A DNA stretch of 64,000 bases from Bacteroidota bacterium (GCA_030698405.1 JAUYMU010000005.1:109801-173800), one strand, 5' to 3'; counted from the first letter of the stretch, positions 6,647-16,187 are shown. A program made the numbers and translations. Notes: generated by a model from the letters alone, not told the origin.

Positions 6647-7828
6647 ATGGATTATCAGGTAAATAAAAAAGGATATTACGGCGAGTTTGGCGGCGCCTAC
6701 ATTCCGGAGATGATGGTTCCAAACATCGAGGAACTTGAAAACCGATACATGGAAATTATCCAATCTTACGATTTTAAGCAGGAATTTGTAAGTCTGCTAA
6801 AAAACTATGCGGGCCGGCCATCGCCATTGTATTTTGCAAAACGGCTTTCAGAAAAATACCAAAGTAATATTTTCCTGAAACGGGAGGATTTAAACCATAC
6901 CGGTTCGCACAAGATCAACAATACGATCGGACAGATTCTGGTTGCCAAAAAACTTGGGAAAACCCGCATTATTGCAGAAACCGGTGCAGGTCAGCATGGT
7001 TTGGCAACGGCCACTGTTTGCGCACTGATGGGGCTAAAATGCATTGTTTACATGGGCGCTGTGGATGTGGAACGTCAGGCGCCGAACGTAAAAAAAATGC
7101 GGATGCTGGGAGCCGAGGTGATTTCGGCAGTCAGCGGGAACCAAACCCTGAAAGACGCCACCAACGAAGCCATGCGCGACTGGATTAACAACCCCATTGA
7201 TACCTTTTATATAATTGGTTCGGTGGTGGGACCGCATCCTTATCCCGATATGGTGGCTCGGTTTCAATCAGTTATTTCTGAAGAAATGCGCTGGCAGCTG
7301 GATGAGCAGGTTGGACGCGAAAATCCCGACCGGATAATTGCCTGCGTGGGCGGAGGAAGTAATGCCGCCGGAGCATTTTATCATTACCTCGATCAGGAAG
7401 GTGTTGAACTGATTGGCGTTGAAGCTGCCGGAAAAGGCATTGACACCAGTGAAACTGCCGCGACTATCACTTTGGGAACACCCGGAGTATTGCACAGTTC
7501 GCGTTCTTTCCTGATGCAAACCGACGATGGTCAGATTATCGAACCATATTCCATCTCAGCAGGTCTGGATTACCCGGGAATTGGACCGTTGCATGCGCAT
7601 CTGTTTAAAACCGGACGGGCAAAATACCTTTGGGCAACCGATGCCGAAGTGTTGGATGCTGCATTGGAACTGACTCAATTGGAGGGAATTATCCCGGCTT
7701 TGGAATCGGCTCATGCATTGGCAGTTCTGCCCAAAATAAAGCTTTCTCCTGAAGAAATAACGGTGATCAATATTTCAGGACGAGGCGACAAAGACATGGA
7801 AACTTATTTAAAACATTTTGGATATTAA
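6647..7828 (+). CDS. trpB: Tryptophan synthase beta subunit
   Basis: A 393-residue PLP enzyme joining indole and serine. The PLP-binding Lys is in [11 protein letters not shown]; the phosphate loop is [10 protein letters not shown], and the C-terminal S-G-R-G-D-K-D is present. The N-terminal [13 protein letters not shown] is typical of TrpB1, the form that partners TrpA. It ends 88 bases before trpA. Confidence 0.98.
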   Translation: MDYQVNKKGYYGEFGGAYIPEMMVPNIEELENRYMEIIQSYDFKQEFVSLLKNYAGRPSPLYFAKRLSEKYQSNIFLKREDLNHTGSHKINNTIGQILVAKKLGKTRIIAETGAGQHGLATATVCALMGLKCIVYMGAVDVERQAPNVKKMRMLGAEVISAVSGNQTLKDATNEAMRDWINNPIDTFYIIGSVVGPHPYPDMVARFQSVISEEMRWQLDEQVGRENPDRIIACVGGGSNAAGAFYHYLDQEGVELIGVEAAGKGIDTSETAATITLGTPGVLHSSRSFLMQTDDGQIIEPYSISAGLDYPGIGPLHAHLFKTGRAKYLWATDAEVLDAALELTQLEGIIPALESAHALAVLPKIKLSPEEITVINISGRGDKDMETYLKHFGY

Positions 7829-7833
7829 AAAGG

Positions 7834-7899
7834 GCTACTGGCTTCTGGGCACTTGCAACTGGCTTTTCCGCCAGTCACCAGTTGCCAGCCGCCAGTAGC
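7834..7899. repeat. Nested inverted repeats in trpB-trpA spacer
   Basis: GCTACTGGC (7834-7842) pairs with GCCAGTAGC (7891-7899); inside, CAACTGG (7856-7862) pairs with CCAGTTG (7879-7885). Together they form one cruciform-like hairpin filling the spacer. The CAACTGGC unit also occurs at 3920-3931. Confidence 0.8.
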
Positions 7900-7916
7900 T
7901 TTAAATTTAAAAAACT

Positions 7917-8696
7917 ATGAATCGCATAAATAAACTATTTCAGAATAAACATGAACGGATACTTTCGGTCTATTTTACTGCCGGATATCCGAAGCTGGAC
8001 GATACGGTTCCGGTGATTCAGGAACTGGTAAAAAACGGGGTTGACCTGATTGAAATCGGGATGCCGTTTTCAGATCCGGTAGCCGATGGGCCTGTAATTC
8101 AGGGCAGCAGTCTGGTTGCTTTGCAGAACGGAATGAGCGTGCATAAACTTTTCGATCAATTAAAAGATATCCGGCAATCGGTGGATATTCCGCTAATTCT
8201 GATGGGGTACATCAATCCGGTAATTCAGTTTGGTGTGGATGCTTTTTGCCAAAAATGCCGCGAGGTTGGCATCGATGGACTGATCATTCCCGATTTACCT
8301 TTGGCTGTTTACGAAGAAGAATACAAAGCCATTTTTGAAGTGAATAATTTGCACAATATTTTCCTGATCACACCACAAACTTCAGATGATCGACTTCGGA
8401 GAATTGATGAAGCTTCTTCAGGATTTATTTACATGGTTTCGAGCAATTCGACCACCGGAGCAAAAGAAGGTGTTACTGACTTTCAAAATGTTTATTTTGA
8501 GCGTATCAGTAAGTTCGGGTTAAAGAATCCCCGCCTGATCGGATTCGGGATTTCGAGTGCTGAAACTTTCCGAAATGCCTGTAATTATGCGCATGGAGCG
8601 ATCATCGGCAGCGCCTTTGTAAAAGCCCTTGGCACCGATTTGCCGTTGAACGAAAAAGTTTCGCAGTTTGTTAAAACAATTGCAACCGAAGTGTAA
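7917..8696 (+). CDS. trpA: Tryptophan synthase alpha subunit
   Basis: A 259-residue TIM barrel that splits indole-3-glycerol phosphate to indole. The catalytic Glu is in L-I-E-I-G-M-P-F-S-D-P and the catalytic Asp in I-P-D-L-P-L. G-F-G-I-S-S is the phosphate turn. Last gene of the trp operon; no convincing terminator directly after its stop. Confidence 0.97.
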   Translation: MNRINKLFQNKHERILSVYFTAGYPKLDDTVPVIQELVKNGVDLIEIGMPFSDPVADGPVIQGSSLVALQNGMSVHKLFDQLKDIRQSVDIPLILMGYINPVIQFGVDAFCQKCREVGIDGLIIPDLPLAVYEEEYKAIFEVNNLHNIFLITPQTSDDRLRRIDEASSGFIYMVSSNSTTGAKEGVTDFQNVYFERISKFGLKNPRLIGFGISSAETFRNACNYAHGAIIGSAFVKALGTDLPLNEKVSQFVKTIATEV

Positions 8697-8926
8697 TTGT
8701 GTTGCTGTTTCTTTGCCTTCGATTCCAGAATAAAAGAATGTTTTCTAACAGTATTATGGAATATTTTTATTAGCGAATTGTTTATCAGTTGATTAATGAA
8801 TATTGTGTGTTCTAATTTCTAATTTCTGAAAGTTAAACAGTGTTAATACTGTTTTTTGACATATTCTGACAGTCAAATATTCGTTAAGTTTAAAGAAGAA
8901 ATAGAAACAATTAAAAAAACAAGACG

Positions 8927-9118
8927 ATGCTAGAGTACGCAAAGGTTATTTTACCGAAAGTTAGTTTTAGCCGCGAGTTATTCCGGAAAGAATTGGCAAA
9001 ATGCATTAATTGGGTAGGAGAATCGGATATTAATCAATTAAAAGACTGGTGTTTTGAGAATTTTATGGACATGTATCCTGATATTCTTACCGAGGCTTTT
9101 TCGATGAAAGCGGCATGA
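8927..9118 (+). CDS. Small conserved protein of unknown function (63 aa)
   Basis: Encodes a 63-residue acidic/basic helical protein with no signal peptide or membrane segment. The composition, the lone ATG with a 230-base leader and a clean terminator 75 bases downstream make it a likely real monocistronic gene. Small proteins with an M-L-E-Y-A-K start and an F-x-R-E-L-F-R-K-E-L core are familiar from other Bacteroidota, from memory. No function is known to me. The leader (8697-8926) holds an AT-rich TTTTTTGACA-N19-TATTCGTT stretch that could be a promoter, but it matches the TAnnTTTG box poorly. Confidence 0.65.
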   Translation: MLEYAKVILPKVSFSRELFRKELAKCINWVGESDINQLKDWCFENFMDMYPDILTEAFSMKAA

Positions 9119-9193
9119 TAAGCAAGGTGAAATAAAACTGTGATGGTGAAAAGTAAAGTTATTTCCCTGGTCAGGGAAGAGTAAAAAACACAA

Positions 9194-9219
9194 GGCCTCC
9201 GTAAATGGGGGCCTTTTTT
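9194..9219 (+). terminator. Intrinsic terminator after the 63-aa gene
   Basis: GGCCTCC (9194-9200) pairs with GGGGGCC (9207-9213, one G-T), then six T (9214-9219). Confidence 0.85.
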
Positions 9220-9240
9220 AATAAATTCAGAATAAGCTGT

Positions 9241-9882
9241 TTACGATTTGTGATGATCACGTTTCAATAAATTTCCTAATTCTCTTCCAATTTTCTGTAC
9301 CCGCTCAAATCCCTGGTTCAGTGTCTCTGAATTAATGTCGCTGTATTCACTGAATTTACTGTCGATGTGGTGCGTTCTTGGGTAAATAATTATTTTGCTG
9401 TTTTTCTGAAATTGTCTGTCAAGCCGCTCCTGAATGTCTTCCATGCAATTGTCGTAAGAAACTGACGATCTTCGTGCCGCAACATAGATGAGCATGTCTT
9501 CGGAGGTAACATACTTTTGTAACAGGTGCATGTCTGGTAAATTATATTCATCAGAGAAGCTGAAGCCGCATTTGTGTTTTCTGTGCCTGAAATATTCCTG
9601 AACGGCCATTTGGGTTGTTTGGTTGCAATAACAGAATATATTTGTGCTCAGCTCTTTGGCCAATGTATTTATTTTTGGCAACCAGATTTCGAAACCGGGT
9701 TCCAGTTCACCCAAAGGAGGAATAACCAGCACAATTTTTTTGTGCCCCACCAGAGAATGCTCAAAATGACAGATATAAACAGCTTTGCTGGTCCGTGAAA
9801 TGATAGAAGCTGTTTTGGTTTCGATAAAACGTTCAATTAAACCGGTTTTTCGGGGCCAGCCAATCATGATGGTATCCGTCAT
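9241..9882 (-). CDS. Stress-protein-like C-terminal part of a split cation/proton antiporter
   Basis: A 213-residue soluble segment with alternating hydrophobic strands such as K-I-V-L-V-I-P-P and S-K-I-I-I-Y-P-R, which fits the Usp-like cytosolic region that follows the membrane part in long Bacteroidota antiporters. Its ATG overlaps the stop of the membrane part by four bases (ATGA). In the other frame, just upstream of this ATG, the DNA reads I-I-R-A-S-R-E-E-M-T-D, the expected continuation of the antiporter. So one ancestral gene seems to have been split by a one-base loss (or two-base gain) in the homopolymer at 9907-9912. It could still be made separately by coupled re-initiation. Confidence 0.7.
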   Translation of the reverse strand: MTDTIMIGWPRKTGLIERFIETKTASIISRTSKAVYICHFEHSLVGHKKIVLVIPPLGELEPGFEIWLPKINTLAKELSTNIFCYCNQTTQMAVQEYFRHRKHKCGFSFSDEYNLPDMHLLQKYVTSEDMLIYVAARRSSVSYDNCMEDIQERLDRQFQKNSKIIIYPRTHHIDSKFSEYSDINSETLNQGFERVQKIGRELGNLLKRDHHKS

Positions 9883-11333
9883 TTCTTCGCGCGATGCACG
9901 GATGATCCCCCCGCAATGTTGTGATCGATGGTGGCAGTAATTTTTACCTTTGTCTCGTTGGCTACTGCCATTTTAACCAAATGTTCCAGGTTCTTTCTGG
10001 CTCTCACCAGATTCTTCTCTGCTTCCTCATCATTTGATACCACAGATAATATGGTAATTGGGTTAATTGATTTCTTATTCTTTACAAAAACTGCAAATTC
10101 AAGTAAGGTCTCCATGTTGTTCAAATTTGCAATTGGAATCATGATGTGCTCACTGTAATGTACCGGATATTCTATAACCGGCTCTTCTTTTTCTGATGTA
10201 ATAATTAGTTTCGAAGCGTTTTCGGTTACAATGGTTGCACCCAAACGAGTAACCAGAATAAGAAGAATGGTTGCGTTCAGTGCATTTTCATCTATTATTC
10301 CGGCCTGAAAACCTACCAAAATAACTGCCAAAGTCGCCGCTGCATGTGAACTGCTTAATCCGAAAATCAGTTTTCGCTGATTGGCAGAATATCGAAAAAT
10401 GATTTTTGTCGCGCTTGCAGCCAACCACTTGCCGGTTAGGGCGACGACCGACAAAGTAACTGCAATAATCACCGCGGAAGGTCCATTCAGGAGTACCTTT
10501 ATATCCACCAGCATTCCGACACTTATCAGGAAAAAAGGTATAAATATAGATTGCCCGATGAATTCTATCCTATTCATAAGTGTTGATGAATAAGGAATTA
10601 GCCTGTTAAGCGCCAGACCAGCCACGAATGCTCCGATAATTGGTTCAATACCGGCAAGTTCTGCAAGAAAAGCTGCAAAAAAAACTACTGCAAGCACAAA
10701 AATATAATGCGATGTTTTTTCACTTTCCAGTTTCTGAAAAAACCATGCGGTAACTTTTGGAATAATCCAGAACATAATGCCTGAGAATACCGCCAGCGAG
10801 GCAATCAATTGAATCCAGAAGGCCAAGTTCAGTCCGCCGTTGTTAGAACTCATTATAACTGCAAGTAAAATAAGTACGGCAGTATCGGTTAGTATTGTAC
10901 CTCCAACAGTTATGGCAACAGCTTCATTTTTTGAAATCCCGAATTTGCTCACAATCGGGTACGAAACCATGGTGTGGGTCGAAAACATGCTCGAGATAAG
11001 CAAGCTGGCAGTAAAACTATAATCGAGAAGGTAATAACAAACCGGAAATCCAATGGCCAATGGGATAATAAAGGTCAGGAATCCGAAGACAATACTCTTA
11101 TTCTTATTTCGTTGAAATTCATTCAGATCGAGTTCAAGCCCGGCAATAAACATGATGTACAACAATCCGATGGTTGAAAACAGGGTGATGGTTGAATTTT
11201 GTTCGAGCATATTGATTCCGTGTGGTCCAATAACTACCCCTGAAATAATAAGGCCGATAATACCGGGAATTTTGAGCTTCAGGAGTAAAATGGGAGAAAG
11301 TAAAATAATAAGCAGAATGACGGCAAAAACCAA
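9879..11333 (-). CDS. Cation/proton antiporter, membrane domain (CPA2-like)
   Basis: A 484-residue protein of about 12-13 hydrophobic helices. The N-terminal I-P-G-I-I-G-L-I-I-S-G-V-V-I-G-P is the Na+/H+ exchanger (PF00999) signature; G-L-E-L-D and A-F-L-A-E-L-A-G-I-E-P-I-I-G-A-F-V-A-G follow. It exchanges protons for Na+ or K+ across the inner membrane. The start is awkward: the only plausible codon is a TTG at 11333, with an in-frame stop 9 bases upstream, so a few N-terminal residues may be missing. The C-terminus ends abruptly after D-H-N-I-A-G-G in an out-of-frame tail, next to a C6 tract (plus strand 9907-9912). Confidence 0.85.
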   Translation of the reverse strand: MVFAVILLIILLSPILLLKLKIPGIIGLIISGVVIGPHGINMLEQNSTITLFSTIGLLYIMFIAGLELDLNEFQRNKNKSIVFGFLTFIIPLAIGFPVCYYLLDYSFTASLLISSMFSTHTMVSYPIVSKFGISKNEAVAITVGGTILTDTAVLILLAVIMSSNNGGLNLAFWIQLIASLAVFSGIMFWIIPKVTAWFFQKLESEKTSHYIFVLAVVFFAAFLAELAGIEPIIGAFVAGLALNRLIPYSSTLMNRIEFIGQSIFIPFFLISVGMLVDIKVLLNGPSAVIIAVTLSVVALTGKWLAASATKIIFRYSANQRKLIFGLSSSHAAATLAVILVGFQAGIIDENALNATILLILVTRLGATIVTENASKLIITSEKEEPVIEYPVHYSEHIMIPIANLNNMETLLEFAVFVKNKKSINPITILSVVSNDEEAEKNLVRARKNLEHLVKMAVANETKVKITATIDHNIAGGSSVHRAKK

Positions 11334-11656
11334 TACCGGGTTTTAAAAAGGCCTTTCAAATTCGTGGGCTATCAGATCAAAAAAACAAAAACTACTTGTC
11401 ATTCAGAAATGAATAATTAATTAAATTCTCCGAAAGATAGTTGTTTAAACGTATAAATATTGCTTGTACAGATGATTTTCACCTCTGCCATTCTAAGTCC
11501 AGAATGTTCATCAGAATAATTTCATGGTTCGCCTGTTAATATCTTATGAATAAGAACCCTACCGCCGAAGGAGTGATTATAAAAACAATCGCTATTTTCA
11601 CGCGGTTTTAAAACAAACAAAAATTACTAAACTTAAACTTTAAAGGAGACCTGTAA
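11334..11656. other. Intergenic region between divergent antiporter and uraA
   Basis: 323 bases, AT-rich, with no open frame worth calling. It must hold promoters for both directions. I see no riboswitch-like or repeat structure. Confidence 0.5.
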
Positions 11657-12946
11657 ATGGCAAGACGAATCATTGGTATTCACGAAAAGCTGCCCATTCT
11701 GGAAAGCTTACCACTTAGTTTTCAACATTTAACGGCCATGTTCGGAGCCACTATTCTGGTTCCGATTCTTTTGGGTGTTGACCCGGCCATCGCGTTATTA
11801 ATGAATGGTATCGGGACTTTAATCTACAGTTGGGTGACCAAAGGCGGAATTCCTGCTTACCTGGGCTCAAGTTTCGCATTTATTGCACCTGCAATGCTGG
11901 TCATAAGCAGTTATGGCGGATTTAGTCATGCCCAGTCAGGATTTATCTTTTTTGGGTTATTCTTTATTGTTATTTCGTTTGTTGTAAAATATTGGGGCAT
12001 ACGGTGGATCGACGTTGTGATGCCGCCTGCTGTGATGGGCGCTGTGGTTGCCATTATCGGGCTCGAACTTGCCCCGGTTGCTGCACAAATGTCGGGACTT
12101 GCCCCTTGGCCAACAGCCGTAGGTCAAATAGTTCAGCCTTTTGTAATTGCTCCAAATGTGGTAATTGTTTCCATGTTTACACTAATTGTTGGAATGCTGG
12201 GATCGGTGCTTTTTAAAGGATTTATGCAGGTTATTCCGATACTTTTTGCAGTTATTGCCGGCTATGTGCTTGCGTTGTCGATGGGTATGGTTGATATTGA
12301 GAAAATCAGTAATGCCGAATGGTTTGCATTGCCACATTTCCAGACACCTGTTTTTGATATTAACGCAATCGTAATCATAGCTCCTGCTTGTATTGTGGTG
12401 CTTGCCGAGCATATCAGCCATCTGATTGTAACCGGAAAAATCACTGAATCTGATCTGATGGCAAAGCCCGGATTACACCGTTCGCTTCTGGGCGATGGTA
12501 TTAGCAACGTATTGTCGGGTTTTGCAGGTTCGCCGCCAAACACCACTTATGGCGAAAATATTGGAGTGATGGCCATTACACGGGTTTATTCCGTTTGGGT
12601 GATTCGTGGCGCAGCCCTTTTAGCCATCGCGTTTTCTTTGATCGGGAAAGTTTCGGCAGCTATTCAGACAATTCCCGATGCAGTAATGGGCGGTATCACC
12701 ATGCTTTTGTACGGAGTAATTGCAGTTCAGGGTTTCCGAATGTTTGTGTCGCAAAAGGTCGATTTCAGCAAGAACAGCAACATGGTACTTGGAGCCATTA
12801 CATTTGTGATTGGCGTGAGCGGTGCAAGTATTAATATCGGTACAGTTCAGCTCAAAGGGATGGCTTTTGCCGCCATTTCCGGAGTGGTATTGTCGCTTTT
12901 TTTCTATTTGTTTGGCAAACTTGGAATAATGAACAAAGAAGAATAA
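11657..12946 (+). CDS. uraA: Uracil/xanthine permease (NCS2 family)
   Basis: A 429-residue inner-membrane transporter with about 14 helices. The N-terminal L-P-L-S-F-Q-H-L-T-A-M-F-G-A-T is the UraA QHxxAMFGA motif; G-F-A-G-S-P-P-N-T-T-Y-G-E-N-I-G-V contains the conserved substrate-site Glu and the N-T-T-Y segment specific for uracil permeases. It probably imports uracil with protons. The ATG is preceded by AAAGGAG at 11642-11648, a strong Shine-Dalgarno unusual for this phylum. Confidence 0.93.
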   Translation: MARRIIGIHEKLPILESLPLSFQHLTAMFGATILVPILLGVDPAIALLMNGIGTLIYSWVTKGGIPAYLGSSFAFIAPAMLVISSYGGFSHAQSGFIFFGLFFIVISFVVKYWGIRWIDVVMPPAVMGAVVAIIGLELAPVAAQMSGLAPWPTAVGQIVQPFVIAPNVVIVSMFTLIVGMLGSVLFKGFMQVIPILFAVIAGYVLALSMGMVDIEKISNAEWFALPHFQTPVFDINAIVIIAPACIVVLAEHISHLIVTGKITESDLMAKPGLHRSLLGDGISNVLSGFAGSPPNTTYGENIGVMAITRVYSVWVIRGAALLAIAFSLIGKVSAAIQTIPDAVMGGITMLLYGVIAVQGFRMFVSQKVDFSKNSNMVLGAITFVIGVSGASINIGTVQLKGMAFAAISGVVLSLFFYLFGKLGIMNKEE

Positions 12947-13029
12947 GCAGAAAAAACTGGTAAGAAAAATAAATTTGGTATCCGCTCAATTACCTAATTG
13001 GTTTTTTGGGGTAGTCAATTGTTGTCATT

Positions 13030-13072
13030 AATGGTCATTAAGTTGTCATTTTAAAACAACTTAATGACCATT
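13030..13072. repeat. 17-bp-arm palindrome between convergent uraA and menE
   Basis: Bases 13030-13046 are the perfect reverse complement of 13056-13072 with a nine-base loop. The TTAATGACCA unit is repeated again at 13071-13080. It may end transcription from both sides, although neither side has a clear T-run. Confidence 0.8.
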
Positions 13073-13111
13073 AATGACCATTATATGACTTTCAATGACA
13101 TGAGGGAAATT

Positions 13112-14191
13112 TTACTGGACTTGAATAAGTCTTTTTATTTCGTTTCGTTTTAGTTTACCGGTCGTTGTCTCCGGAAATTTCTCCAAAAAGAAAATCGCTT
13201 TTGGACGCTCAAACGGTGTCAGGAGTATTTTTAATGTTTGATTAATCGGTTCAATGTCTGTTTGTTGGCCTTCTATCACCAAAACCAATCTTTCATTGAG
13301 CTTTTCATCTGGCAACGATGAAATTACAAATCGCCCTGAAATAGCCGTTTCCAGCTTTTTCTCAATTGTTTCAGGCCAATACTTCATTCCTCCTGAAATA
13401 ATTACATCATCAACTCTTCCCAAAATTCCGAAACTGGTAGGCGATAGGATTTCGGCGATATCGTTGGTTTGAAGTGGTTCATTTAATTCAGGAACATGAA
13501 TTTGCAAACAATCGTTTTCGTTGGTGTTAACTGAAATTCCGGGCAGACAATTGTAAATATCAGAACGTTTTTCTCCTGAAAGTTCGCGAATTGCAATGTG
13601 CGAGGCCGTTTCAGTCATTCCGTAGGTTGAAACCACGCGGCTTTTAAGTTGGCCGATTTGACTTTCCAAACTTGCTGAAATAGCTGATCCACCAATTAAC
13701 AAATTACAAATGTTTTCGATTTTTTCTTTTCCTGAATGAGTTTCCAGCAGTTTAAAAACCTGATTGGGAACCATCGCTCCGAATTCAAAAATTTCGTTCT
13801 TTAAAATATCAAAATCGCCGGAAGGATCAACTGTAACCAAATCCATTTTTCCAACGATGGCGCGGACTACCATCATTTTTCCGGCAATGTACTGGCATGG
13901 CAAGTTGAGCAAAAGCCTGTCGCCTTTTTGTAATCCGAAATATTCGATGGTTCGTTCGGCATTTTTAATCATTACCGATTTTGGCAGTTCGATTTGCTTG
14001 GGTTCGCCTGTGCTTCCGGAAGTTTGTGTAAGTACAAAGTCTGAATTAGAAAACCATTCGTTCAGGAATAGAAACAGTTCTTTTTTCCACTCGGGAGCGT
14101 TTGGTTCTGCCGATTTTTCAAAGTGCAACCTTGAAATTTCCGCTGGAGAAAGTTTTATACCATTCAGAATAATATGGTCTGTTAATATCAT
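13112..14191 (-). CDS. menE: o-Succinylbenzoate-CoA ligase
   Basis: A 359-residue acyl-adenylate-forming enzyme that activates OSB with CoA in menaquinone synthesis. The P-loop-like T-S-G-S-T-G-E-P-K, the S-T-Y-G-M-T-E-T motif, the hinge G-R-V-D-D-V-I-I-S-G-G and the C-terminal catalytic Lys in T-T-G-K-L-K-R-N are all visible. It is shorter than the E. coli enzyme, which is usual for Bacteroidota. Last gene of the men cluster; 13 bases after menC. Confidence 0.94.
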   Translation of the reverse strand: MILTDHIILNGIKLSPAEISRLHFEKSAEPNAPEWKKELFLFLNEWFSNSDFVLTQTSGSTGEPKQIELPKSVMIKNAERTIEYFGLQKGDRLLLNLPCQYIAGKMMVVRAIVGKMDLVTVDPSGDFDILKNEIFEFGAMVPNQVFKLLETHSGKEKIENICNLLIGGSAISASLESQIGQLKSRVVSTYGMTETASHIAIRELSGEKRSDIYNCLPGISVNTNENDCLQIHVPELNEPLQTNDIAEILSPTSFGILGRVDDVIISGGMKYWPETIEKKLETAISGRFVISSLPDEKLNERLVLVIEGQQTDIEPINQTLKILLTPFERPKAIFFLEKFPETTTGKLKRNEIKRLIQVQ

Positions 14192-14204
14192 GCTTCCTTA
14201 GTTA

Positions 14205-15269
14205 TTAAAAATCATCATCGGACATTTCTTCTTCCATCAAATTCCCCAATTCCCACTTTTTCTCCGGTCGAAACCACAACTGGTCGCCATCAATTTGTAG
14301 CGGAGAATCAAAATTATTTGTAAAAAGCTGCCCGGTTCCCAGTCCTTGTTCCGTTTTTATATTTTGCTGAAAAGTCCATTGTGCAATGGCATTCAGTCCG
14401 ATATTCGATTCAAGTGCCGAAGTGATCCACCAGCCAGCATTGTTTTTATTGGCAAGTTCTATCCATTTTTCGCAACCAGCCAAACCGCCATGCAAGCTGG
14501 GTTTCAAAATGAGGTAAGCTGGTCGGATTGTTTCGAGCAATTTCTGCATTTCTTTTCCTGAATTTATACCAATCAGTTCTTCGTCGAGCCCGATTGGGAC
14601 AGGAGATTGGCGGCAAAGTTCAGCCATTTCGTTCCATCGTCCGGCTTCAATCGGTTGTTCGATGGAATGAATCTGCAAATCGGACAATCGGTTCAGGTTT
14701 TCGAGTGCAGTCTGGTAGGAATATGCGCCGTTGGCATCCACCCGAAGCGTAATCTCTTCGGACGAAAACTCTTTACGAATTTCCTTCAGTAAACTAAATT
14801 CTGTTTCAAAATCAATGGCGCCGATTTTCATCTTTATACAGCGGAAACCGGCATCCAGTTTGGTGCGGATCTGCTGCTTCATAAATTCTGGTGTTCCCAT
14901 CCAAATCAGTCCGTTGATCGGAATTCCCTTTTCGCCGCGCGTAAAAGCTGATGGAAACAGTATTTGCTGGCCTGCGTTTTGAAGATCAAGCAAAGCAGTT
15001 TCGAGGCCAAAACGGATGGATGGCCAGCCTTGCAAATCTTCGGGAAGCTGGATGAAATAATCAATTTGCTCGCAAACCTGAAGCAATTTGGCGCTCATTT
15101 TCTTCGGACTTTCAATGCTCAGATCGGGCAGGGGAGCACATTCGCCGATTCCGGTGTTTGTTCCGTCGGTTAAAAAAATGAACCAAACATCGCGTGTTGT
15201 GTAAACTCCCCGCGAAGTGCCGGAAGCCTGTTTGAAATTGAGCGTATATTTTTTAAAATGGGCTTTCAT
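14205..15269 (-). CDS. menC: o-Succinylbenzoate synthase (enolase superfamily)
   Basis: A 354-residue dehydratase producing OSB from SHCHC. Metal and catalytic residues are in place: Lys pair in I-K-M-K-I-G, Asp in R-V-D-A-N-G-A-Y, Glu in I-E-Q-P-I, Asp in G-L-D-E-E-L-I, and Lys in L-I-L-K-P-S. It overlaps menA by four bases, indicating translational coupling. Confidence 0.95.
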   Translation of the reverse strand: MKAHFKKYTLNFKQASGTSRGVYTTRDVWFIFLTDGTNTGIGECAPLPDLSIESPKKMSAKLLQVCEQIDYFIQLPEDLQGWPSIRFGLETALLDLQNAGQQILFPSAFTRGEKGIPINGLIWMGTPEFMKQQIRTKLDAGFRCIKMKIGAIDFETEFSLLKEIRKEFSSEEITLRVDANGAYSYQTALENLNRLSDLQIHSIEQPIEAGRWNEMAELCRQSPVPIGLDEELIGINSGKEMQKLLETIRPAYLILKPSLHGGLAGCEKWIELANKNNAGWWITSALESNIGLNAIAQWTFQQNIKTEQGLGTGQLFTNNFDSPLQIDGDQLWFRPEKKWELGNLMEEEMSDDDF

Positions 15270-16177
15270 TGTATTGCAATCAGAATTCCAATCCCAAACA
15301 GCAGAGTAAACAAAAGTGTAGCAATCGACAATTTCTTCAGAAACTGGTCGAGTTGGCGTGGCTCCTGAATCCGGTTTATTTTTATCAAATCGCTTATAAA
15401 AAGCGGCAAACTCAGTAAAAAAATCACCTGATAAACCGATTGAAACCGAAGTGCAACATACACTAAGGCTGTCAGCCAGCCAATTGCAATTAAACTGGTA
15501 TGATAGTGTTTGCTTTTGGCACTTCCCATTCGAACTACAACCGTATTTTTACCTGAATTCCGATCGTTTTCAATGTCGCGCATGTTGTTTAAATTCAATA
15601 CGCCTGTGCTGAAAAGACCGATACTAATGGCTGGTAGAAATATTTCAGGATTGAGTTGATGGGCATTCAGAAAATAGGTGCCAACTACCGGCAGAATTCC
15701 GAAGAAGAGAAATACTGCTACATCGCCCAAACCGGCATATCCATAAGGATTGCTTCCCGCAGTGTAGCGGTAGGCTGCTATCAGGGCTACTATTCCAAAT
15801 GCCAGAAAAAGCAAAAATGTGGTCAGATCAAGACCTTTGGTACCTTCGGCAATCAGCCAGATTCCGGTGGCCAAACTCAGCACAATCAAAACCACCATTC
15901 CCACTTTCATTTGCTTTGGACTGATTTCTCCGCTTTGAACTGTGCGTTTTGGGCCAACGCGGTGCTGGTTGTCGGTGCCTTTTTGAGAATCGCCGTAGTC
16001 GTTGGCAAAGTTCGAGAAAATCTGGATAAACAATGCCGTAACAATGGCCAAAACGGTTACTTTGGTTTGGAATCCGCTGTCGAAATAAGACAATACTGCT
16101 CCCATCAAAATGCCCGACATGGCCAATGGCAATGTTCTCAAACGTGCCGCTTTAATCCAACTTTTTACTGATGCCAT
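15266..16177 (-). CDS. menA: 1,4-Dihydroxy-2-naphthoate polyprenyltransferase
   Basis: A 303-residue UbiA-family membrane enzyme with about eight helices that prenylates DHNA to demethylmenaquinone. The two Asp-rich prenyl-diphosphate motifs read N-D-Y-G-D-S-Q-K-G-T-D-N and M-R-D-I-E-N-D-R-N-S-G-K. It begins 10 bases after the ATPase gene and overlaps menC. Confidence 0.95.
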   Translation of the reverse strand: MASVKSWIKAARLRTLPLAMSGILMGAVLSYFDSGFQTKVTVLAIVTALFIQIFSNFANDYGDSQKGTDNQHRVGPKRTVQSGEISPKQMKVGMVVLIVLSLATGIWLIAEGTKGLDLTTFLLFLAFGIVALIAAYRYTAGSNPYGYAGLGDVAVFLFFGILPVVGTYFLNAHQLNPEIFLPAISIGLFSTGVLNLNNMRDIENDRNSGKNTVVVRMGSAKSKHYHTSLIAIGWLTALVYVALRFQSVYQVIFLLSLPLFISDLIKINRIQEPRQLDQFLKKLSIATLLFTLLFGIGILIAIQ

Positions 16178-16187
16178 TTTTACGTCC

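Noticed and set aside
11334..11656. Pyrimidine or purine riboswitch upstream of uraA
   Set aside because: No recognisable aptamer core or terminator structure in the 323-base leader.
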